DNA of 38,683 bases from a virus. The stretch is from positions 1 through 38,683 of the IMG/VR virus record IMGVR_UViG_3300023184_000281. The stretch is one strand, 5' to 3'. Position numbers and translations under genes: made by a program. Under the pieces are notes generated by a model. It had not been told where the DNA came from and ran no database searches. It worked only from the letters and a program-made list of their open reading frames with translations. Below, piece by piece: positions 30,509 to 37,861 of this stretch; the first letter of the stretch is position 1; every line of letters starts with the position of its first letter.

Positions 30509-30844
30509 TTATAGTAAATTCAAGTTTACGTCAATAGGTTTATCGGAATTATAAAAAGGGTTTATGTAATTATGCCCTAATGTATAACGGCTATATGATC
30601 TTATTTTGCTGCTCTTATTAGTATGCAATGTTTTAAACTTATATTTAATACCTTTATCATCTAATGCTTTTAAATAGGTTGATAGATCGCAATCTTCTTC
30701 CAAATATGCGAATAGATCATTCTTAAGTATATGTAAATAAGAATAGGTGCTTATCTTATCGGCAATATTAAGTTTATGTAGCTCGGTTAACGGTACTTTA
30801 GCCCATCCGTGACTAGGATCGGTATAAATAGTGATTGATTTCAT
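30509..30844 (-). CDS. Conserved phage hypothetical protein (111 aa), first gene of the leftward accessory block
   Basis: A 111-residue protein beginning MKSITIYTDPSHGWAKVPLT, with KISTYSYLHILKNDLFAYLEEDCDLSTYL and HTNKSSKIRSYSRYTLG. The DPSHGW and YLEEDCD motifs are recognised from a family common in proteobacterial phages and plasmids, of unknown function. AAGGGGCTATT precedes the ATG. As the first gene behind the promoter it would be the most strongly expressed in the block. Confidence 0.72.
   Translation of the reverse strand: MKSITIYTDPSHGWAKVPLTELHKLNIADKISTYSYLHILKNDLFAYLEEDCDLSTYLKALDDKGIKYKFKTLHTNKSSKIRSYSRYTLGHNYINPFYNSDKPIDVNLNLL
30512..30529. repeat. 18-bp operator-like repeat, copy 1
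   Basis: TAGTAAATTCAAGTTTAC, an imperfect palindrome with GTAAA / TTTAC arms. It lies at the 3' end of the first gene of the leftward block, about 40 bases before the next gene. Copy 2 at 30865-30882 differs at two central bases. Confidence 0.7.
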
Positions 30845-30864
30845 AATAGCCCCTTAATGTTTAA

Positions 30865-30882
30865 TAGTAAATAAAAGTTTAC
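30865..30882. repeat. 18-bp operator-like repeat, copy 2
   Basis: TAGTAAATAAAAGTTTAC, between the leftward promoter -10 and the first gene. Position just downstream of a promoter suits a repressor or activator binding site. Confidence 0.7.
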
Positions 30883-30888
30883 ATGCTT

Positions 30889-30916
30889 ATCTTAGATTAT
30901 TAATGCATGATGTCAA
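30889..30916 (-). promoter_or_regulatory. Promoter of the leftward accessory block
   Basis: Read leftwards, TTGACA (30916-30911) and TAAGAT (30894-30889) are 16 bases apart. The -35 is perfect and the -10 is weaker (four of six). It lies 45 bases before the first gene, and the operator-like repeat sits just downstream. Confidence 0.6.
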
Positions 30917-31020
30917 CGGCTAAATTGTAAATGAATTGTAACAGTTTAAAGCTTTAAGCATAAACCATGCCAGCTTTAAGAATACCCATTAAATAAATAT
31001 GTATACAATATTAAGGATAT

Positions 31021-31512
31021 ATGATAGATAAACCAATTGAGAATGAGACTCATTCGCATTTAGATAACGTGCAGCCTGATACTATGCCCGATGCATTAAA
31101 GCAGGATGATATAAGCATGAATGCTAGTAACAGTGTAGACGCTGCATTGATCCCTGAGATCATTGATGCTAAGGATAAAGGCGGACGACCCCCGCACCTT
31201 CCAGATGCGACCACCCGAAGTAAGGTATTCATGTTATCTACAGTAGGGACACGCCACGAAGATATTGCCACAGTACTAGGCATTAGTGCAGATACCTTGA
31301 CTAAGTATTACAATGATGAATTAGCTAAAGGTCGTATTGAAGCCAATGCTTCTGTAGCAGAGACCTTATTCAAACAAGCTAAAGAAGGCAACACGACTGC
31401 TATGATATTCTGGTTGAAGTCTAGAGCTAAGTGGAAAGAAACATCACAACATGAGATTAGTGGCAACCCTGATGGTAGTCCTGTAGAAGTAAAGATTATT
31501 ACAGGAATATAA
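31021..31512 (+). CDS. Terminase small subunit
   Basis: A 163-residue protein. A polar N-terminal region (about 45 residues) is followed by the motif GGRPPHLPDATTRSKVFMLS, a helix-turn-helix (GTRHEDIATVLGISADTLTK, YYNDELAKGRI), and a helical oligomerisation region (ANASVAETLFKQAKEGNTTA, MIFWLKSRAKWKET). This is the typical architecture of small terminases, which recognise phage DNA for packaging. Shine-Dalgarno AAGGATAT. It starts the late rightward region with the accessory block immediately upstream on the other strand. Confidence 0.85.
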   Translation: MIDKPIENETHSHLDNVQPDTMPDALKQDDISMNASNSVDAALIPEIIDAKDKGGRPPHLPDATTRSKVFMLSTVGTRHEDIATVLGISADTLTKYYNDELAKGRIEANASVAETLFKQAKEGNTTAMIFWLKSRAKWKETSQHEISGNPDGSPVEVKIITGI

Positions 31513-31595
31513 GACCCCCCCACCCTTATTTTTAAAAAAACGAAAAACCCTAGTTATTTAAAACGCCAGTACCCCAAATTTTTATAGGATATAAA

Positions 31596-31985
31596 ATGGA
31601 AGAGTTTAAGAACGACACATCACCAGATAAGATTATAAACATATTTGCACTCATGTGCCTGCATGCTGTAACCAATGGTCATATTAACCACTGGCGTGCC
31701 AAAACCTTTTCTATACACTCTGCCCTAGGCGAATTCTATTCGGAGCTTGGTGAGCTTATAGATGGATTTGTAGAGGCATATATGGGTAAGTATGGTGTAT
31801 TAGAAGATTACACAGAGTTTTATAGTCTTCCTAGTAAAGACCCTATTGAAGAATTGATGCAGTTGTCTGACGCTGTGAAAGAAGTTCGTGCTAAACTACC
31901 ACAAGATTCAGAATTGCAAAACCTAGTAGACGAAATTGCTGACCTTATTGATTCAACACTTTACAAAGTTAGATTCTTAAAATGA
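31596..31985 (+). CDS. DUF5856-type helical protein
   Basis: A 129-residue helical protein. The motifs HINHWRAKTFSIHSALGEFY and LGELIDGFVEAYMGKYG match the DUF5856 family of phages, in which paired His and Glu residues recall a ferritin/Dps-like four-helix bundle; metal binding is not demonstrated. TAGGATATAAA precedes the ATG. The gap 31513-31595 before it contains only a C-rich tract and AT-rich sequence. Confidence 0.72.
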   Translation: MEEFKNDTSPDKIINIFALMCLHAVTNGHINHWRAKTFSIHSALGEFYSELGELIDGFVEAYMGKYGVLEDYTEFYSLPSKDPIEELMQLSDAVKEVRAKLPQDSELQNLVDEIADLIDSTLYKVRFLK

Positions 31986-32128
31986 AAAACGGATTATACG
32001 CAAACATTAACGCTAAACAAAAAAGGATAGCTGAAGGTTCTGGTGAGAAAATGCGTAAGGTAGGTACTAAAGGTGCACCTACTGCTAAAGCATTTAAACA
32101 ATCAGCAAAAACGGCTAAAAAGAAATGA
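31982..32128 (+). CDS. Small basic phage protein (48 aa)
   Basis: A 48-residue Lys/Ala-rich protein (MKNGLYANINAKQKRIAEGS, then GEKMRKVGTKGAPTAKAFKQ). It begins at the ATGA overlap with the preceding stop and ends at the ATGA of the next gene. The same small protein lies before terminase genes in many marine phages. The basic composition suggests nucleic acid binding; function unknown. Confidence 0.72.
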   Translation: MKNGLYANINAKQKRIAEGSGEKMRKVGTKGAPTAKAFKQSAKTAKKK

Positions 32129-32421
32129 GTGCTGCTTGGCAAAAGAAAGAAGGCAAGAATCCTAAAGGCGGTCTCAATGCCAAAGGTCGTGCATCTTACA
32201 AAGCTGAAACAGGCGGTACTTTAAAAGCACCTGTAAAATCTGGTGACAATCCTAGACGTGCATCATTCCTAGCTCGTATGGGTAACAACGCAGGACCAGA
32301 ACATAAACCTAACGGTGAGCCAACAAGATTATTACTATCCCTAAAGGCTTGGGGTGCTTCATCTAAAGCAGATGCCAAAGCAAAAGCAAAAACTATTTCA
32401 GCAAGGAATAAAAAGAAATGA
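32125..32421 (+). CDS. DUF6321-type protein
   Basis: A 98-residue basic protein with KEGKNPKGGLNAKGRASYKA, then GGTLKAPVKSGDNPRRASFL, ARMGNNAGPE and a Lys/Ala end. This is the DUF6321 family found near terminase genes of marine phages. The arrangement, with two overlapping ATGA junctions, indicates coupled translation. Function unknown; DNA binding is plausible. Confidence 0.75.
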   Translation: MSAAWQKKEGKNPKGGLNAKGRASYKAETGGTLKAPVKSGDNPRRASFLARMGNNAGPEHKPNGEPTRLLLSLKAWGASSKADAKAKAKTISARNKKK

Positions 32422-32885
32422 ACTGTCCTATAGCCACACATGATATTTTACTTAATCTCAAACATAGAGATTGGGCATTTAAGAACGTAGGATATGGTCC
32501 AGTAAACCCAGACATAGAAGATAAAGTATTTTGGGCTAAACGTGCAGACGAATGGGCTACTACACCAGAGATTGCTAAACAATCACGCTGTGGTAACTGC
32601 TCTGCCTTTATACAAACACCAGAAATGATGCAATGTATTGTTGAAGGTGTAGCAGGTGATGAGCCTGTAAACGAATCTTATGCACCAGAAGTCATTGCTT
32701 CTGCTGAACTAGGATACTGTGAACTATTTGACTTCAAGTGTGCAGCAGACAGAACTTGCTCTGCATGGCTAGTAGGTGGTCCAATTAAAACATCACTTAC
32801 ATCAACACAAAAGAAAATGCTTATGATGGCTAAATTTGAAAACGGTAACAAAGAACAATATAATACAGGAGATAATAATGAGTAG
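32418..32885 (+). CDS. Cys-rich conserved phage protein
   Basis: A 155-residue protein. The central CGNCSAFIQTPEMMQC and later ELGYCELFDFKCAADRTCSAW contain six of its seven Cys residues, arranged as a putative metal- or Fe-S-binding site. The family is frequent just before the large terminase in aquatic phages; function unknown. The stop codon overlaps the next gene by eight bases. Confidence 0.65.
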   Translation: MNCPIATHDILLNLKHRDWAFKNVGYGPVNPDIEDKVFWAKRADEWATTPEIAKQSRCGNCSAFIQTPEMMQCIVEGVAGDEPVNESYAPEVIASAELGYCELFDFKCAADRTCSAWLVGGPIKTSLTSTQKKMLMMAKFENGNKEQYNTGDNNE

Positions 32886-33195
32886 CATACGATTAGATGA
32901 CAATAGAAATGTAGTAGACGCTTATGTGCCTAGTACAACACAAATATTTGCAGTAGGTAATACTACAGCCGCTTCAACAGCATTTGGTGCAGGTGTAACT
33001 TTAGTAAGAGTAGCTGCTTCACTTGGTCATTGCCATGTATCTTTTGGTACAGCACCTACAGCTTCTATCACAACAAGCATGATGATTCCTACAAACTCTG
33101 TAGGTATATTCAAAGTTAATGTCGGTGATAAGATGGCATACATTAAAGATGCTGCTGTAACTTCATCAACATTATCTGTCACGGAACTAGCATAA
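32878..33195 (+). CDS. Small beta-rich structural protein candidate
   Basis: A 105-residue protein beginning MSSIRLDDNRNVVDAYVPST. The start at 32878 is chosen because AGGAGATAATA directly precedes it. The beta-type pattern (TLVRVAASLGHCHVSFGTAP, then MIPTNSVGIFKVNVGDKMAYI) recurs in phage proteins near terminase and capsid genes and could be a decoration or head protein. No experimental role is known to me. Confidence 0.65.
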   Translation: MSSIRLDDNRNVVDAYVPSTTQIFAVGNTTAASTAFGAGVTLVRVAASLGHCHVSFGTAPTASITTSMMIPTNSVGIFKVNVGDKMAYIKDAAVTSSTLSVTELA

Positions 33196-33226
33196 AAAAA
33201 TAAACCTTAAGGAGCGATGACCCTAT

Positions 33227-34498
33227 ATGGAGTCGCAAAACAAAACATTAGATACAGGTTATAGACCACGAGTACCACAAAAACTTATACACAATGCTGT
33301 AAAAGATAATCGCTTTGTGGTAGTGGTAGCACATAGACGTATGGGTAAAACAGTATCAGCCATAAACCAGCTTATACATTCTGCCCTTACATGTACTAAA
33401 AAAGACCCACGCTATGCTTATGTAGCTCCAACATACAATCAATCCAAGAGAATTGCATGGGACTACCTTGTAAACTATACTAGACCTCTTGGTGCAAAGG
33501 TAAACATTGCTGAACTTCGTGTTGATTTTATGGGTAGACGTATCTCACTATACGGTGCAGATAACCCAGACTCACTTCGTGGTATTTACCTCGATGGTGC
33601 AGTAATTGACGAAGTAGGTAACATAAATCCATCTGTCTTCAGTGACATTATCCGACCTGCGTTGACAGACCGACTAGGTTTCTGCGTTGCTATGGGTACT
33701 CCCAAAGGCAACAATCACTTTAGAGGGTTGCGAGATAGGGCTGCTGAAGGTGCAGGATGGAAATTACTAGAATTTAAGTCTTCTGATACAAAAATTCTTA
33801 ACGAACAAGAGTTAGCTGCAGCAAAAGTTGAAATGGGTGAAGATAAATTCAACCAAGAGTTTGAATGTTCATTTAATTCCCCAGTAGAAGGCTCTTATTA
33901 CTCTAAATTAATAAACGAAATTGAAGAAAAAGCACACATGACCGAGATTCCTCGTGATGATTTGTGCAGAAGTTACACTGCATGGGATTTGGGAATGTCA
34001 GATTCTACTGCAATATGGGTAGCACAGCTAACTGGTAAGGAAATTAGACTTATTGACTACATGGAAAATCATGGTCAAGGTTTAGAGTACTATGTTCAAT
34101 GGTTAAAAGACAATGACTACATGCACTTTGAGCATATCTTGCCACATGACGTAGAAGTTCGTGAATTAGGCACTGGAAAATCTCGTAAGGAGACTTTAGA
34201 AGATGCTGGACTTCATATTATTACTTGCCCTCGTCTTAATGTTGCTGATGGCATACAAGCTGCTAGACGAATAATCCCTAGATGCTGGTTTGACCCTAAA
34301 ACTAAACAAGGTTTAGATGCTCTTCGTAACTATCGTAGGCACTATGACGAGAAAAGAGCAGTCTTCCATGATAGACCATTACATGATTGGTCATCACACG
34401 CTAGTGACGCTTTTAGATACCTTGCAACAGGTTTAAACGATGCACCTGCAGAAGAATGGAATAGACCTATTAACGTAAACACAAATTGGATAGTATAA
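33227..34498 (+). CDS. Terminase large subunit
   Basis: A 423-residue packaging motor protein. The ATPase part has a Walker A variant AHRRMGKT (residues 35-42), a Q-like YAPTYNQSKRIAW, and a Walker B GAVIDEV (about 123-129). The RNase H-like nuclease part has Asp in AWDLGMSDSTAIW (about 251), HDVEVRELGTGKSR, and the final DWSSHASDAFRYL (about 386) acidic residue. It cuts and pumps DNA into the head with the small subunit encoded 2 kb upstream. ATG at 33227 follows AAGGAG at 13 bases; an ATG at 33217 is out of frame and short. Confidence 0.93.
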   Translation: MESQNKTLDTGYRPRVPQKLIHNAVKDNRFVVVVAHRRMGKTVSAINQLIHSALTCTKKDPRYAYVAPTYNQSKRIAWDYLVNYTRPLGAKVNIAELRVDFMGRRISLYGADNPDSLRGIYLDGAVIDEVGNINPSVFSDIIRPALTDRLGFCVAMGTPKGNNHFRGLRDRAAEGAGWKLLEFKSSDTKILNEQELAAAKVEMGEDKFNQEFECSFNSPVEGSYYSKLINEIEEKAHMTEIPRDDLCRSYTAWDLGMSDSTAIWVAQLTGKEIRLIDYMENHGQGLEYYVQWLKDNDYMHFEHILPHDVEVRELGTGKSRKETLEDAGLHIITCPRLNVADGIQAARRIIPRCWFDPKTKQGLDALRNYRRHYDEKRAVFHDRPLHDWSSHASDAFRYLATGLNDAPAEEWNRPINVNTNWIV

Positions 34499-34500
34499 CA

Positions 34501-36570
34501 ATGGCAAAAGCAAACAAATCTGGTTATATAATGGATGAAAGCAAACTTAAAGCTATTCTAGAGTCTGAAATCTGGAGTTCATTAGGTTTTATTCAGTCTG
34601 AAACCACAGGCGAAAGACAACAAGCATTAGAGTACTACTTACGCAGACCTTATGGTAACGAAGTAGAAGGAAAATCTCAAGTTGTTACTGGTGAAGTAGC
34701 AGAAGCTGTTGATGGTGCATTGCCACAACTTATCCGTATCTTTACATCCTCTGAAAACATTGTGCAATTTGACCCTGTTAAAGAAGGCGATGAATATTTA
34801 GCCAACCAAGCTACTACATATGTCAATCACGTCTTTTATAAAGACAATGATGGTTTTAGTGTGCTACATAATTGGTTTAAAGACGCACTTCTTGAAAAAG
34901 TAGGCGTTGTTAAAGTATATTGGGATGATGAAACAAACATAACCAAAGAAACATACAAAGGTTTAACCGATGATGAGCTTGCACTTATCATGCAAGACCC
35001 AGAAGTAGAAATTATTAGCGTAGATTCTAAAGAAAATTTAGATGAAAACTTAAATCCTAATAGTCCTATACCTACACACAATGTTAAATTAAGAAAAACT
35101 GTTCGTAATGGTACAGTTCGTGTAGAAAACGTACCACCAGAAGAATTTATTATTTCTAAACGTGCTAGAAACATTCAAGAATCAGGTTTTTGTGCTCATC
35201 GTAAGATGATGACACGTTCAGAATTGATTGCAATGGGTTTTGACCCTAAAGTTGTTGAAGGTTTAGCTACTGGAAATGCTTTAGAGTACTCTCCAGAAAG
35301 AATTGCTCGTTATACTCGTGGTGAACAACCTACTGACATGATGTCACAAGACCATTCTATGCAATTGTGTGAAGTATATGAGTGTTATATTAAAGTAGAT
35401 TACAATAATGACGGTGTTGCAGAACTTCGTAAGATTGTATACGCATCTAATGAGATTTTAAGTGATGAGGATTGTGATTACATTCCATTTCACTCTATCT
35501 GCCCATTACCAATACCACATAAATTCTTTGGTAACTCATTAGCAGACAGAACAATGGACTTGCAACTTATCAAGTCTACAATTACACGCCAAATGTTAGA
35601 CAACCTTTACCTAACAAACAACTATCGTGTGGGTGCAGTAGAAGGTCAAGTTAATCTTGATGATTTACTTACATCTACAGCAGGTGGTGTAGTGCGTATT
35701 AAGAATCCTAATGCACTTGTACCATTAACTGTGCAATCTAGTGCAGCACAATCATTCCCAATGCTTGAATACTTAGATAATGTTCAAGCTAAACGTACAG
35801 GAGTATCAGACCAACAACAAGGTCTTGACCCTAACGCATTACAAAACACTACAGCTACAGCAGTATCAACTATGTCATCTGCAGCTAACGGTAAACTAGA
35901 ACTTATTGCTCGTATCTTTGCAGAAACAGGTGTTAAATCATTATTCCAATCTATTTTTAGATTGCTTTGCAAATATCAAAAACAAGAAAGAACTATTCGT
36001 ATTGCTGGAAAATATATTCCATTTAATCCTCGTGAATGGTCAGAACAATATGGTATTGCTATTAATGTAGGGTTAGGTAATGGCTCAAGAACTGACCAAC
36101 TTGCTACGTTACAAATGATTCTTTCTAAACAAGAACAAATTATTCAAGGTTATGGTGCTTCTAATCCACTTGTTAATCTTAAACAATATCGTGATACTTT
36201 AGCTCGTATGATTCATATGGCTGGTTTTAAAGATGCTTCTGGTTTCTTAAATGAAATTACTCCAGAACAATTAGCTCAATTATCTCAACCACAACAAAAA
36301 GAACTTGATTCTAATGTACAAGCTACACAAATACTTGCACAGGTTGAAAAAGAGAAAGCTCAATTAAGAGCACAAACCGAAATGGCTAAGTTAGCATTAG
36401 AAAAACAACAAATGGAATTAGATAATGCTCGTAAGCAATTAGAATTGCAACAACAAGCATTTAAGATTCAAGCTGATGCAGCAAACAAAGCACAACAAAC
36501 TAAACAAAATCAAACTAAAACAATAGTTGATGCACTTTCACAAGTAAAAAATATGCAAAAAGGAATGTAA
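34501..36570 (+). CDS. Portal protein (SU10/phiEco32-like)
   Basis: A 689-residue protein of the SU10-type portal family: SEIWSSLGFIQSETTGERQQ, YYLRRPYGNEVEGKSQVVTG, EVAEAVDGALPQLIRIFTSS, then VENVPPEEFIISKRA and FGNSLADRTMDLQLIKSTIT. It forms the dodecameric ring at one head vertex. The C-terminal 120 residues are a Gln/Lys/Ala-rich coiled coil (VEKEKAQLRAQTEMAKLALE), like the portal barrel. I prefer the ATG at 34501; a TTG at 34486 overlaps the terminase end. Confidence 0.92.
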   Translation: MAKANKSGYIMDESKLKAILESEIWSSLGFIQSETTGERQQALEYYLRRPYGNEVEGKSQVVTGEVAEAVDGALPQLIRIFTSSENIVQFDPVKEGDEYLANQATTYVNHVFYKDNDGFSVLHNWFKDALLEKVGVVKVYWDDETNITKETYKGLTDDELALIMQDPEVEIISVDSKENLDENLNPNSPIPTHNVKLRKTVRNGTVRVENVPPEEFIISKRARNIQESGFCAHRKMMTRSELIAMGFDPKVVEGLATGNALEYSPERIARYTRGEQPTDMMSQDHSMQLCEVYECYIKVDYNNDGVAELRKIVYASNEILSDEDCDYIPFHSICPLPIPHKFFGNSLADRTMDLQLIKSTITRQMLDNLYLTNNYRVGAVEGQVNLDDLLTSTAGGVVRIKNPNALVPLTVQSSAAQSFPMLEYLDNVQAKRTGVSDQQQGLDPNALQNTTATAVSTMSSAANGKLELIARIFAETGVKSLFQSIFRLLCKYQKQERTIRIAGKYIPFNPREWSEQYGIAINVGLGNGSRTDQLATLQMILSKQEQIIQGYGASNPLVNLKQYRDTLARMIHMAGFKDASGFLNEITPEQLAQLSQPQQKELDSNVQATQILAQVEKEKAQLRAQTEMAKLALEKQQMELDNARKQLELQQQAFKIQADAANKAQQTKQNQTKTIVDALSQVKNMQKGM

Positions 36571-36798
36571 TTGAATATACAAAACATTCAAAACATTCTT
36601 AAAGATGACGATTTTAAATCAGTCTTACAAATGATGATTGATAGTCATATGCAACAAATTATAAACTCTAATGACTCAGATAAAGAAATTAGAGAGCAGT
36701 CCTATTATAAAATAGCTGCTATAAAAGAATTAATCGGTAGTCTTGAAGCCATTGCAGCAGGTCAAGCAATAGCTGAGAACCGATTTAAGATATTGTAG
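36571..36798 (+). CDS. Small conserved protein between portal and scaffold (75 aa)
   Basis: A 75-residue helical acidic protein (MNIQNIQNILKDDDFKSVLQ, then EIREQSYYKIAAIKELIGSL). It starts with TTG at 36571 directly after the portal stop; AAGGA lies eight bases before. Small helical proteins at this place occur in SU10-like phages; no function known. Confidence 0.65.
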   Translation: MNIQNIQNILKDDDFKSVLQMMIDSHMQQIINSNDSDKEIREQSYYKIAAIKELIGSLEAIAAGQAIAENRFKIL

Positions 36799-36847
36799 AT
36801 AATTCTACATTTGGTACACCTCCCATAGAGGTAATATAGGAAAATAA

Positions 36848-37849
36848 ATGAGTGAAAACACCATGACTCCAGAAAATTCTGGAAGTGGCACGCTTACTGT
36901 AAGTCAAGCAGCCAATGCGTTTGAAGGTCTAATGGACACCCCAGCTAACTCTTCGGAGCAAAGAGCAGGTGAACTAGAAGCTGAACAAGCACTGGAGCAA
37001 GAAGCAGAGCCACAACAAGAAACTGAACAAGTAGAAGAAGTTGTTGAGGATAATGCTGAAGTACAAGAAGATGACAGTCAAGAAGAAGAGCCTTCATATG
37101 TAATTAAAGCCGCAGGGGAAGAAAAAGAAGTACCTCTATCTGAATTGATTAAAGGTTATCAGCTTGGTGCTGACTATACAAAAAAAACTACCGAAGTAGC
37201 AGAACAACGTAAGCTAGTGGAAGCTGAACGTGGTGCTATTGAGGAAGCCAAGTATGCTCGTGATTCATATGCTCAACGTTTGCAAGCAGTAGACCAGTTT
37301 CTAACTTCGCAAATGCCACAAGAGGATTTACAATCCCTTAAAGAAAATGACCCTATAGGATATGCAGTAAAAGTTGCTGAACTTTCTGAAAAGAAAGAAC
37401 AACTACAGGCTATTAGAGCCGAACAAGGCAGAATTGCTCAAGAGCAACAATCTGACTATGCTCGTGCCATGTCTGATAGAGTTCAACAAGAAGCATCTAA
37501 ACTAGCACAAGTCCTACCAGAGTTTTCAGACCCAGCCAAAGGCGATAATGTCCGTAAGGAAATTCGCAATTATGGCAAGACGTTAGGATTTACTGAAGAG
37601 GAACTCTCACAGGTATATGACTCTCGTCATGTGCTCACTCTACACAAGGCAATGATGTATGACAAACTTCAAAAATCAAAGCCAGCTATTACCAAGAAAG
37701 TAAATGAAGCTCCTAGAATGTTAAGAGCAGGTACTTCTGGTGGTAACAAACAAAGTGATGCACAGAAACTAACACAACAAAAAACCCAGTTGCGTAACTC
37801 TGGTAAAGTCAGAGATGCCGCAGCTTTATTTGAACAATTATTAGAATAA
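36848..37849 (+). CDS. Scaffolding protein
   Basis: A 333-residue protein with an acidic Glu/Gln-rich N-terminal third (residues about 45-85), a KAAGEEKEVPLSELIKGYQL segment and a long charged coiled coil (residues about 115-200), then a basic Gly/Lys/Gln-rich C-terminus. This is the usual build of head scaffolds, which guide capsid assembly and leave the head. It directly precedes the capsid gene and follows the portal gene. AGGAAAATAA precedes the ATG. Confidence 0.85.
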   Translation: MSENTMTPENSGSGTLTVSQAANAFEGLMDTPANSSEQRAGELEAEQALEQEAEPQQETEQVEEVVEDNAEVQEDDSQEEEPSYVIKAAGEEKEVPLSELIKGYQLGADYTKKTTEVAEQRKLVEAERGAIEEAKYARDSYAQRLQAVDQFLTSQMPQEDLQSLKENDPIGYAVKVAELSEKKEQLQAIRAEQGRIAQEQQSDYARAMSDRVQQEASKLAQVLPEFSDPAKGDNVRKEIRNYGKTLGFTEEELSQVYDSRHVLTLHKAMMYDKLQKSKPAITKKVNEAPRMLRAGTSGGNKQSDAQKLTQQKTQLRNSGKVRDAAALFEQLLE

Positions 37850-37861
37850 GGACATTAACAA

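Noticed and set aside
31513-31595. C-rich tract after the small terminase gene as a possible cos/pac or terminator site
   Set aside because: There is no clear hairpin or repeat; a packaging site cannot be supported from the sequence alone.
33217-33264. ATG at 33217 close to the AAGGAG site before the large terminase
   Set aside because: The frame closes after 15 codons; the terminase frame starts at 33227.
34486-34500. TTG start extending the portal gene into the end of the terminase gene
   Set aside because: The ATG at 34501 gives the usual portal start; the extension has no ribosome binding site.
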